In this document: positions 40,420 through 51,170 of the stretch, piece by piece
Position numbering within the stretch: the stretch's first letter is position 1
How the letters are laid out: the number at the start of each line of letters is the position of its first letter
NCBI RefSeq assembly: GCF_050947875.1
Contig: NC_134573.1
Coordinates: 51,944,115 to 52,008,114 of the forward strand
Length of the DNA: 64,000 bases
Reading direction: 5' to 3'
From: Dermacentor variabilis
Lineage: Eukaryota; Arthropoda; Arachnida; Ixodida; Ixodidae
Notes under the pieces: model-generated
What the model saw: the letters and a program-made list of their open reading frames with translations, nothing else
Told to the model about the DNA's origin: nothing
Databases searched by the model: none
Translations under genes and position numbers: made by a program

Positions 40420-41124
40420 TCACGCTCCGCTAAACATCATCATCCGGTAAACACCATTTTTCATGTGAAGGTTTTCAAATCTTACAGAATAACGCTCGTT
40501 TTCTCTGAAATTCGCTTTGGGAGGTCGCGCAGCTTCTTCCGTGCATGTAGAACCTTCGGGGAGAAGTTTTCGTCCAACCGAACTTCTGGTTCCGTGAGAT
40601 TTTTTTAGTGTATGTGCATTTTCAAATGCACATACATTAAAAGTTTCGAGTTTAGATTTAAAGTTCAGAAGTTTAACTATGATTGGTCGATGCCACCGCA
40701 CTGTAGCTTAAGATGCTCGTTAAAGAAGTCCTTAACTATTTTTTTCTGTTTCTGCATAACTTTCGTGTTCTTCTTCAGCGAGCCCTTTAATAATCAAGTT
40801 GTCCCTCCTCGTTCTGTTGCTCATGTCTTCGACTACACCTGTAAGTTCATCGTTTGTTTTGCGTATATTTGTCTTGACGTCTTCTACAGAGGAAGACACG
40901 GTGTCGAAGTTTTTCTTTATATCAAGTACAGCGGACATACTTTTCTCTATCACAGCAACACGGTCCTGGATGTTGTTTATGCCCTGTTTGATTTGTTCTA
41001 GCGTTTCTGGCGTATCAGCAAGGCATTGTTTTAACAGTGCGAGCACTTCATCAATCCTTGGTCCGGGGTTTGCTTCGACATCTCGCGCACAAAGCAAAAG
41101 TCGAGTCAGGCATGTAGAAAGCAG
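40420..41124 (-). pseudogene. CR1/L2-like ORF1 with 2A-like N-terminus
   Basis: The minus frame is open from after a TAA near 41,128. A hydrophobic leader (LSTCLTRLLLCA) leads into DVEANPGP at 41,082-41,059, then a coiled-coil segment (LEQIKQGINNIQDRVAVIEK and following) and RRDNLIIKGLAEEE, a standard ORF1 motif, to 40,732. After a frameshift, 40,701-40,420 carries RPIIVKLLNFKSK and a basic C-terminal domain ending YRMMMFSGA. ORF1 would be an RNA-binding trimer. No in-frame ATG precedes the 2A motif in the short space to the TAA, so the start has been lost or lies beyond an indel. Confidence 0.75.
41059..41082 (-). other. 2A-like ribosome-skipping motif (DVEANPGP)
   Basis: Exact fit to the D-V/I-E-x-N-P-G-P consensus at the N-terminus of a LINE ORF1. 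In known 2A sequences the Gly-Pro bond is not formed and the ribosome continues, releasing the upstream peptide. Upstream residues (LTRLLLCAR) are Leu-rich as in other LINE 2As. Activity here is inference. Confidence 0.8.
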
Positions 41125-41150
41125 GAATTAAGTACGTCTAGGTCAAATTT

Positions 41151-42029
41151 CATGGACTAATCCCCCCCCCCCTGGTCTTAATCGCTAGTTTTGTCCACAC
41201 ACAAGTATGTGGCACGAAGAGAATGAGCCGATACGAGCACGATACATGCACAAATCCACACCCATTGAAACACAGCAATTAGAATCAGTGGTCACAGGAA
41301 TATGCTAAAAAGGGATCAATAAGTAAAAGGCCTACCATTTAAAAGCAAAGTGCACAAGTCACCGATATGCTCTCGTGGCCGCGAATCCCAGAAATGCGAA
41401 GCCGGAGGGTGGCTTTATCGGCGTCCCTGGTGATTAGACTGCTCCAGGCGGCGCTGTCTCCGTCTGTGACGTCACAGGACGGGTCTCGTTCCTTGGTGTC
41501 ACGCAACGGAGAAAGCAGTAGACAGGTAAGGCGCTCGATGATACGATGGGATCATCGATCATTTAGATGAGGATAGGATTATTTAGAAAGCAAAGTGCAC
41601 AAGTCATCGATATGCTCTCGTGGCCGCGCAAATAAAACAGCTTCTATACCTGCTACATTAGCGATCTCTGGGAACGAAAGCGAAAGGGGGGGGGAGGGGG
41701 CAAGCCGACTGTCCTGGTGCTGAAACATCACCCTCCCCCGACTTCTCGACAATTTTTTTATATCCTCGCCTTCCTGACTACACCCAGAGGGGGGATGACA
41801 GAAGACCTATGGGCCCCAGGTGCCAGAAAACCTAGCTACGACACTGCCAAGAGGTACATATAAGCAGGTGGACATCAAACTGAGTAATACTTCGAGCAGC
41901 GCAAAGACGAAAACAAACATTAGAAAACACACACAAGACGAGCACTGTTTGTCTTCGTCTTTTTGGCGCTGCCTTCTAGTTTGTCTCACGATAAACCAAC
42001 TTATCCAAATCACTTTGTGGCATCGCACT
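41151..42029. repeat. C run, long direct repeat and inverted repeat; no gene
   Basis: A run of about 12 C lies at 41,162-41,173. A direct repeat of about 42 bp (AAAGCAAAGTGCACAAGTCA and following, ending GTGGCCGCG) occurs at about 41,342-41,384 and 41,586-41,629, bracketing about 200 bp. An inverted repeat pairs 41,898-41,919 with 41,946-41,970, related to the hairpin at 11,334-11,477. No coding signal. Confidence 0.6.
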
Positions 42030-42235
42030 CTAAGGGCCATTGGGCTTTTGAAGATTGCTGCATATTTGTTGCAGTGGACCACCTGACACGTTACACCTAA
42101 ACTACGGCTGTACCTGAGGCCTCTCCCCACGATTATGGGCCTGCAGTTTACGGAACGTTGTATTTCGGCAAGAAGCACAGCGAGAAATCCTCAGTGACCC
42201 AGGTCTTGTCTTTTTGCCCTGCGTATATCGTGTGC
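42030..42235 (+). pseudogene. Gypsy integrase core remnant
   Basis: About 42,050-42,110 encodes IFVAVDHLTRYT followed by a stop and TTAVPEAS. After a shift, about 42,166-42,215 encodes REILSDPGLVF. These fit the first and second aspartate blocks (VAVDHLTRY; LSDRGxxF) of a Ty3/Gypsy integrase. The sequence between them is shorter than in an intact core, indicating a deletion. It is a different subfamily from the element at 33-38 kb (first block VCVDYLTRYC there). Confidence 0.65.
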
Positions 42236-42330
42236 CTAGGCGCGCTCATGGCAGCATGCGTGCGTGAGATTCCGGAATCACGATGTTAGGACCATTAAGA
42301 ATTGACACCATATTGTGCAACCTATGGCGA
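42227..42330 (+). repeat. Diverged direct repeat, copy 1
   Basis: About 104 bp sharing GGCGCGCTCA, GGCAGCATGCGT, GAGATTCCG and TAGGACCATT in order with 42,892-42,995, 665 bp away. Copy 2 abuts the RTE 5' region, so the unit may be part of its 5' UTR. Confidence 0.65.
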
Positions 42331-42891
42331 TCACGAAAACCCGCCGATCCCGATATATCAAGGGATCTCTTAGGAATTAAAGATTTACGAAAAGACTTAG
42401 ACATACACTACTGACACTCCTTGCGCATAATTTCCAATGACAACACTATAAAGTGTAACGCGGAAAAATTCCTAACATCTGTACATGCCGCGTTGACATT
42501 ATAAAACACATCGACGCCGTTTTATCTCTGTAATTTTACATGTATAGAAATTTGCTTGTACAGATCTCGCAAATGTATTTGTAGAAGCTAATGTGCGAAT
42601 GGATGTTAGCGCTCTACAATCCACAACACTACAGATGGTCAAGAATTTACCCACATCAGCTTACTAGACGCGATGCCGAAACGGGCTTTCGTTAGTGATG
42701 CAAAATTTCAGCACAGAAAGAACAGAGAAAACTGCCGAAAGGCTTCACAGTATTTACGCAAAGAATAAGGGAAAAGCATGTAGCGGCACCACTTGTAAAC
42801 TTAACAGAGATTTTCATCACGTCACAATGGTCGTATTTCCGTCCCTTCCTTTCGTCTACATTTCCACTTATTCGCTTTTGCGTATTCTATA
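42331..42891. other. No supported gene
   Basis: Sequence between the two diverged direct repeats. Only short open frames without motif (for example plus 42,695-42,955). Confidence 0.4.
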
Positions 42892-42995
42892 TATCGTGTA
42901 TTTAGGCGCGCTCAAGGCAGCATGCGTACATGAGATTCCGCAATCACAATGCTAGGACCATTTAGAACTGGCACTATATTCTACGACCGGACAGG
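42892..42995 (+). repeat. Diverged direct repeat, copy 2
   Basis: Partner of 42,227-42,330, lying immediately before the first readable RTE coding sequence. Confidence 0.65.
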
Positions 42996-43019
42996 CCGCC
43001 GATGGAAACGGACCCTGTT

Positions 43020-45447
43020 AACCTTTAGCACATGAACTCTGTCAGGTGACGCTAGATTAGCAGTACACTTTGAGGAATTATCAGACTTTGTTTGGGATAT
43101 CATCGGCATTAGTGAGTTTAGAAGAACTCGTGATGCTTATACACTGCTGACTAATGGCCATGTACTCTGCTATGGAGTCCTCCCAGATAAGGAGCAATAA
43201 TGGGTAAGATTTCTAATGCATAAAGACATAGGGCGCAACATTGACGAATTCTGCAGCATTATTGAGAGGGCAGCAGTAGTCGTTATCACATTTAATGATA
43301 AGTATAAATTAAAGGCCGTACAAGGCTGCGCTCACACATGCAGTAACAATGATTATGAGGTAAATCAGTTTTATGAAGATGTTAAAATAGCAATGAGAAA
43401 AATGAAAACTCGGTATACTGTAGTAATCGGCAACTGCAATGAAAAAGTGCGAAAAAAGCATGCTGCTGAACATGCTATTGGCCACTACGGCCTCGATTCT
43501 AGGAATGCTTGAGGAGAGATGGTGGTAGAATTTGCAGAAAGGAATAAACTGCGAATAATGAACACCTTGCTCAGGAAGCGTAGTAACCAAAACTGTATCT
43601 GGAAAAGCCTTATTCGTGAAGCAAGGAATGGAATTATTTTAGTACTTTCTACCGAACCTAGCATAGTGTGGGGTGCATAAATGTTAGTTAGGGTACACCG
43701 CAGTGATCATAGGTTACTGAGAGCTAGGATTGACCTCAATGTGAAGAGAGAATGAGTAAATTTGGCAAGAAGAAACAGACCAGCTTAGAGGCAGTAAGGG
43801 TAAAAGCGGACAAATTCAGGCTGCTACTTGCCAGCAAATATGCAGCCTTACAACAAGAAGATTAAGATGACATAGATGTTAGGCAAAATAGTAACTTGGC
43901 TATCTTCAGAGGTAGCCACTGAATTGGGAGGCAAGCCACCACGGCAACCATTAGGCAAGCTCTCCCACGTAACGAAGGACCTAATAAAGAAACGACAAAG
44001 AATGAAAGTGTCCAAATCAAGACATAAAATAGAATTTGCGTAACTGTCAAAACTGATCAAGAGGGCGAAAATAGGGATATTCAAAATTATAACGTGATAA
44101 ATACTGAGGAAGCGGTAAAAATGGAGGCAGCATGAAATCATGGAGAAAAAAACTTGACATACGACAAAGAAAAATGTCTTCACTGAAAGATAAGCAGAGT
44201 GATATCATCAGTAATCTTGAATGTATAGTAAAAGCGGCGGAATAATTCTGTACTCATCTGAATTCTATACTGACCAAGAGGAGCCAAGACACCTCTGTTC
44301 AGAGCAGTAATGAAGAGGTTGCAGAGATTCCTTCTGTAAGCATCGATGTGCTTAGAAGGGCTTTGCAAGACATGAAACGGGGAAGAACGGTAGAAGATGA
44401 TGGAATAACAGTGAATTTAATCAAACCCAGAGGCGACATAATGCTTCAAAAACTGGCGGCTCTCTACACGAAGTCTCCATCGACTTCAATGGTCGCAGAA
44501 AATTGTAACAATGCAAAAATTACACTTATCCACAAAAAGCGTGACGTTAAATAATTTTAAAGATATATGTCCATTAGTTTATTCCCGATATTACATAGAA
44601 TGTCCACCAAAATAATTTGCAATTGAATAAGGACAACACCGGGCTTTAGTCAACCAAGGGAACAGGCTCGCATCAGGAAGGGTATTCTACAATGGACCAC
44701 ATCCATGTCATTTATCACCTAATCAACAAATCCTCACACAACAATCAGCCTCTCTAATAGATTTCCCAGATTACGACAAGTCATTTGATCCAGTAGAGAT
44801 ACCAACAGTCAAAGAGGCATTACATAATCAAGGAGTACAGACCGCTTACGTAAATTCCTTGGAAAATATCTGCAGAGGATCCACGCCTACAATAATTCTA
44901 CACAAGAAAAGCAGAAAGCTACGTATGAAGAATGGGTTCCGACAGCGAGACAATCTCTCCAATGCTATTCACAGCGTGCTTGGAAGAAGTATCTAAACTG
45001 TTAAACTGGGAAGGCTTAGTAGTAAGGATCAACGGAAAATGTCTTAGCAACCTTCAGTTTGCCGATGACATTGTTATGTTCAGCAACATTGGAGACGAAT
45101 AACAAGATATGATTGAGGACCTTAATAGAGAGAGTATGAGAGTGCGGTGGAAGATTAATATGCAGAAAGCAAAAATAATAATGAATAGACGGGCAAGGTT
45201 ACAAGACTTCAATATCGCCAGTCAGCTTGTAGAGCTTGTGAGGGAGTACGTTAACCTAGGTCAATTATTCACAGGCAACGCTGATCACGGGAACGTAATT
45301 GGAAAAGGATTAAAATAGGCTGCTGCGCATGCGGCAATATTGTCAGCTCCTGACTGGAAGTTTACAATTTTAACTGAAAAGGAAGGTGTACAATCAGTGC
45401 ACTTTACCTGTGCTGGCATATGCGCCAGAAAGTTATAAACGGCACTT
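43020..45447 (+). pseudogene. RTE ORF: endonuclease and reverse transcriptase
   Basis: Endonuclease: DIIGISEFRRTRDAY (about 43,095-43,140), VVIGNCNEKV near 43,420-43,450 (GDFN box changed to GNCN), GHYGLDSRNA, NKLRIMNTLLRKRS near 43,540-43,580 and SDHRLLRARIDLN near 43,700-43,740. A linker with many stops follows. RT: an LHKK block near 44,525-44,545, heavily eroded motif A near 44,770-44,790, then NLQFADDIVMFSN with FADD at 45,058-45,069 and a C-terminal palm block to 45,318. The region TLPVLAYAPESY (about 45,394-45,430) lies just before the first nested insertion. More than a dozen stops; long dead. Confidence 0.85.
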
Positions 45448-45707
45448 TAAAAAAAAGTTTACACCCTTTGGGGCTTATCTTGTCCCCAAACATTAATCAT
45501 CTGCTTTGCTTGTGTTTGCTCTCTTGAAAACTCGGCGCTGGTGTCTTTCGTTTTGAGAATGCTCTCTCAAGCTGACAACGTGCAAGCCATTCGTGACGAA
45601 GAAGTACCGCGCTCGCAGCGTTAAAGAAAGGTAATGCGGGCAAGACAGATGAGGATTATTCTTTGGGGACAAAATACAACCCAAGAGGTGTCAAGTTCTT
45701 TTTTTTA
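45448..45707. mobile_element. Palindromic MITE (TA TSD, Tc1/mariner-like)
   Basis: A 256-bp element at 45,450-45,705, flanked by TA on each side. Termini AAAAAAAGTTTACACC and its imperfect inverse continue inward for about 65 bp (shared TTGTCCCCAAA). No coding capacity. Removing 45,450-45,707 (element plus one TA) joins the RTE reading frame without a break, which confirms the ends. TA TSDs are typical of Tc1/mariner and relatives. Confidence 0.88.
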
Positions 45708-45970
45708 GTGTGACAAAGATGCTTGTAAACAAGTTAAGGAGCGCACAAGAAGGCATGGAACGAAGAATGCTAGGCATAAAGTTAACAGACATAAAGAGAG
45801 CGGCTTGCATGACAGAGCGAACCACTATTGCCGGTATTCTAATTGGCATTAAAGGAAGAATTGGAGCTGGGGAGGTCATCTAATTCAAAGGTTAGATAAG
45901 CGGTGGACCATTAGAGTTACAGAATGGGTACCAAGAGAAGGCAAGCGCAGTCGTGGATGGCTGCAGAATA
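45708..45970 (+). pseudogene. RTE ORF, C-terminal segment
   Basis: Encodes KLRSAQEGMERRMLGIKLTD, then RTTIAGI and, after small shifts, a GWLQN end at 45,968. This is the conserved region downstream of RT in RTE elements (R-x-x-x-G-M-E-R-x-M-L-G). The reading is continuous with 45,394-45,447 across the first nested insertion and with 46,916-46,977 across the second. Confidence 0.82.
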
Positions 45971-46915
45971 GGGGCCCTATAACGTAAAACAATTGCAATA
46001 TGTTATTATTCCAATCCTCTGGCACCAACATTACGTGACAGCCGATGCAAGTATCGGGCAGAGACTTGGAAAGTTGCCTGAACACACCAATCAAACGCTC
46101 TCTTCTTTCATAGGAAGTCACTTTTATTTGATTGAAGAACGGTTGACATTGCCTCCACTGATCGGCTAGTCTTATCCAATTGGCTGACAAAAACGAGGAG
46201 CACGCGCAAGTGGAGAGGAATTCGATGGGGCCGAGCCAGTGCAGAGGGTGGCGCCAGCGACTATGACTGGTCCGCTTTCCCTTACTTAGCTTGCGGTGGC
46301 TGGTCGAAAATTGCGGCGGCATGCAACGGAAGTTTAAGAATGAAGCTAAAACGGTTCCTCAGCAAATAATAGTTTCTAGAACGAGGGCGCAAACGTGCCG
46401 AAAGTGCCTGAAAACCTTACTGGGCTACGCATATACACCCATGCTCTCCGGCAGGTGCGAGTAGCCAGTGCCTGAGAGGTCGGCGGCAGCCATCTATTAT
46501 TCCTTTCTGAACGGGGCAGGCTGCGGCTATTCAGAAGAAAATTCAATTGTGTTAAGCATATTAGTGCATCTCTAATGCGTACACGTCACATTGATGGGGT
46601 GCATTTTTGCAGTTTTGTGACGTTCCGTGACAGGCAGGTGAAGTGGGTGCAGCCTCAAAATTTCTGACCAATAGTGGACGGCTAATGGCGGAAAAGCGTC
46701 GAATCAGAAATAATAATTTTCATTTTGTTAGGTCAAATCTTGCGCAATCAGTGAGTACACGTTATATCAGATGCGGAACTATCGCGGTTTTTGTGACCTC
46801 GCGTGACAGTCAGGTGAAGCGGGGGTGGTCCAAAAAACTTTTTCACCAATCACGGAGGTCTGATTACAGAATTGGAATAGAAAAGTTTGGAATAGTATTA
46901 CGTTATAGCGCCCTA
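45969..46915. mobile_element. Non-autonomous DNA element with CTATAACGTAA termini
   Basis: A 943-bp element at 45,971-46,913 with TA on both sides. The left terminus GGGGCCCTATAACGTAAAAC is inverted at the right (GTATTACGTTATAGCGCCC). It contains two diverged direct repeats around a GTGACAGNCAGGTGAAG motif (about 46,627 and 46,802). No transposase: open frames at minus 45,885-46,322 and plus 46,643-46,966 show no motif. Removal with one TA copy restores continuous RTE reading through GWLQN into RWGDEGRK. Confidence 0.85.
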
Positions 46916-47060
46916 GGTGGGGCGATGAAGGTAGGAAATTCGCTGGCGCTAGTTGAAATCAGTTAGCGCATGACAGGGGTAATTGGAGACTAAAGGAAGA
47001 GGCCTTCATCCTGCAGCGGACGTAAAATTGGCTGCTGCTGGAGCTGATGATGATGATTCT
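46916..47060 (+). pseudogene. RTE ORF C-terminus and 3' tail
   Basis: WGDEGRKFAGA, then a TGA, then AHDRGNWRLKEEAFILQRT and a TAA near 47,024, the usual end of tick RTE-like ORFs as I remember them. GATGATGATGATT at 47,046-47,058 is the trinucleotide tail. Confidence 0.8.
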
Positions 47061-48125
47061 AGAACCCCTCAGATTGTATGGTACTATTCATTGCGCTACA
47101 TCAGGGTAGCGCTCACGAACTGATGACCTGGTTGAAATATTCCCCCACACTCTTGGTTACGTACTCGCAATGCACGTTAGACTGCAGTATTCTAATTACA
47201 GCGTTCTTCCCATTTCCTACGTACGTCTGTAGTGCAGCTCCTCTGTCTACCATGGGATTGTCGCAATTATTTAGGTACTTGAAAGTGAATAATTTTTCAC
47301 ACACAATGCTGTACTACTGCAGTATAGAGATGCCACTGAATTCACCCCTCTCCCTTTGAGAAGCTTCTCGACACGCAAAAGAGAGCCGTCAACTGGCTCG
47401 TTCTTACAGCGAAGCTGTATATTGCTACCCTGTGGTAGTGGTGTCGGATGTCCGGCCGTCTAGGCGTCGCGTTCACAGGAAAATGTAAAGTTTTCGTCTC
47501 CAGTTTCTACCAAATGCTTTCTAGCTGTCAATCATATATTTAAAAAATTATGCTGAAAGTTGTCGCTTGGACCATTCTATTATTACCGCGAGTTTCATTT
47601 CTTTCCCATAAATAGTTAGTTCACAGTGAAGTTGTGAACCTTATATATATAATTCCCATCTGCTGTCAATACATGACCGTTTACGAAGGAAATATAGTTG
47701 TATGGTGGTATAAAACGGCTCTAACTCTTGTTTTATCGAAAGTATCCGGAAACGAATTCTATGGCAATTAACCACTAAGACGAGTCTAACATTAAGCTGA
47801 GCTTCGCCTACTTTTCGTATTTTCGTAGTTCACAGGCAAGTTTTAAATATTGTGTAATTCCTGTCTGCTCTCAATACATGGGCTTCTACAGAAGCTAAAC
47901 GGAACGCCCCATGTTTCTCCGTTAGAATAAATCTCTAGTCCTTCCGAGTTTCATTCATCCACTTAGCTAGAAAGTATGGTCAATCGCAATTTGCGAAGGA
48001 ACGTGTTTTGTTTCTGGCGCTCTTTGAACGCACCATGGTCAATGCATATCGTCGCGCGCGAAATAGCTCTTACCACCAATGGGTGCTGTGTGAGGTGGTT
48101 AGATCATGGTAGCCTACTCGAACTC
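47061..48125. other. No supported gene
   Basis: AT-rich. Short open frames on both strands at 47,078-47,359 overlap each other and lack motifs. Confidence 0.4.

Positions 48126-48194
<69 letters not shown>
48126..48194 (+). repeat. (AAT)n microsatellite
   Basis: About 23 units, uninterrupted. It may be another LINE-derived tail, but no element sequence is recognised on either side. Confidence 0.9.
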
Positions 48195-48195
<1 letters not shown>

Positions 48196-49684
48196 CTATA
48201 TATACATAGATGCGTCGCTTGAGGTAAAACACACAACAGCTTCGCTGCTCGTCCTTCTTCACAGAGTGCAAGGGCTGATGTATTTTCTTAATGAGCTCGT
48301 AGTGTAATCTGTAACCACTTAATCAATCCCTCCTTATAAGACTAATATTACAATAGCTTGTTAGCGCAGCTAGAGAGCACCATTCGCTGCTACACATTGT
48401 AAACCTGATGCGGATTAGAGCATGGTGTTTCCAAATGTCTCTTTTTGTGCGCAGATTGGAGATACCATTTCACTTGATGCCAGGAAATCAGCCTGGCACA
48501 ATAGTCTTCAGTGTAGGACACGGTGAGTTCATTTATTCAAGCACTCATCAATTTCTTTACTCCATTGCTAATTCATGGTAACTTGGCTCATTTGGAGAGC
48601 GATTGTACCGTTGTTAGAGATATGCAATAACGAATTTATGACATGTCCTGTGCATGTTCTACGAGCAATCGTGTTCATGTCAATATACAAAAGCAGCACG
48701 GCGCTAGCAGGCTTATAAAGTTAGTCCCGCTTTTCGCTTTTGAAGATTTATACTCAGAAAATGATCTGAGGCTGAAATAAAAATACGCAGCGTTACATCA
48801 AAACAGTCAATACGTCATAAAAAAGGGTCTTGTCACGCCACTACAGCACCTCGGCGCAAAACATTCGCCATTTTGGGGGTGCATTATATTATAGTTGAGT
48901 AGAATGGCGAGCTGGCGTCACGGTGTATCAGATTGCCTTCAAGCTGCTGGCACCCGTAAGTCAGAAATAAAGTGGACTGTATGTTTATCTCAATCTTCGA
49001 ATTCACAAAATTTGTACGGGGCGAGACGCTTGCAGTTAAGTTCTCTGTAGCTTATGGCATTCTATTTATTATAAAAGGTTGTTGCTTGGCTCTTCAATGT
49101 ATAAGCATTGCAGAATCACTGAAAACCATTCGTGATAATGCGAAGTGGCAGACCGCAAAATGAAAAATTCGATTTGGTGTTGAAGCCAATTTAACGTTCA
49201 ACTAGGTGTGTTTGCTGAGTAGACATAGTAACGGTCTTTCACACAGATTACATGTTCTAGACAAAATGAGGGGAAAAGGTATGATTCAGTCAAGCTAAGA
49301 AACGGTTTGGACTGAACCCCCCAATGACATTTACCAGCACCTCGATTGAGAGGTGCAACTGATGAGGCGTTTTGTTTCATGATTTTCTGCAAATGCACAC
49401 CTACTTGCAACTCTACCAGCATCATAAAACCAACACTACCTTCACCTAAAAAAATAGATGAAATGTTTCGCGATTAAGGGTTGTCACTATTGTGAATGAG
49501 TGGTGACTATTCTCTTCAAACTAAATATACACAGCTCATGTGAATTACTGCTCGTTTAGTGCTTCAACGCCACCAATGTCATCCCCTCCATGAAATCATT
49601 TACAAAGTGCGACATATTATCTGCAACATTGTACCATCCTACTGCGTCAACACAATGAGAAGTGACATCACCTTCTTCAAGGAA
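48195..49684. other. No supported gene
   Basis: AT-rich, no motif-bearing open frame. An ATG frame at 48,972-49,163 has a hydrophobic stretch (SVAYGILFIIKGCCLALQC) but nothing else supports a gene. Confidence 0.4.
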
Positions 49685-49745
49685 ATCGAACACCCGTCTG
49701 GCTGATCTCCCTACCTTTCCTTGCTTATATTCCTCCTGGTTCTTG
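49685..49745 (+). repeat. Short LINE 3' UTR fragment
   Basis: ACCCGTCTGGCTGATCTCCC followed by TACCTTTCCTTG and TTATATTCCTCCTGG. It parallels 31,123-31,180 (CGTCTGATTGACCTCCTTAC; CTTTCCTTGG), the 3' UTR of the non-LTR remnant there, so this is probably another copy of the same 3' end. Confidence 0.5.

Positions 49746-51170
<1,425 letters not shown>

Larger units (their letters stand above)
32071..41150 (-). mobile_element. CR1/L2-like non-LTR element, split by a Gypsy insertion
   Basis: On the minus strand from right to left: ORF1 with 2A-like N-terminus (41,124-40,420), endonuclease (40,277-39,800), linker (39,836-39,087), RT (38,878-38,527, continuing 33,289-32,602), 3' UTR and (AAAT)n tail. 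Bases 33,296-38,520 are a Ty3/Gypsy element. Without it the LINE is about 3.85 kb, close to full length. Lack of RNase H, the AARFI RT C-terminus, coiled-coil ORF1 and microsatellite tail fit the CR1/L2/Rex group. Many frameshifts; inactive. The 5' end is uncertain; I see no TSD. Confidence 0.85.
42965..47060 (+). mobile_element. RTE-clade LINE, decayed, with two nested DNA elements
   Basis: Plus-strand remnants in the order endonuclease, RT, C-terminus and a short 3' UTR ending in GAT repeats (about 47,043-47,058). The compact layout, LNREsMRVRWKINMQKAKIIMN-like RT block, GMERRMLGI C-terminus and trinucleotide tail fit the RTE clade. Excluding the two insertions (256 and 943 bp) it is about 2.9 kb. 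The 5' limit is uncertain. Confidence 0.85.

Noticed and set aside
47118..47140. CTGATGA followed by GAAAT as a second hammerhead candidate
   Set aside because: No stem II can form between them; the match is chance.
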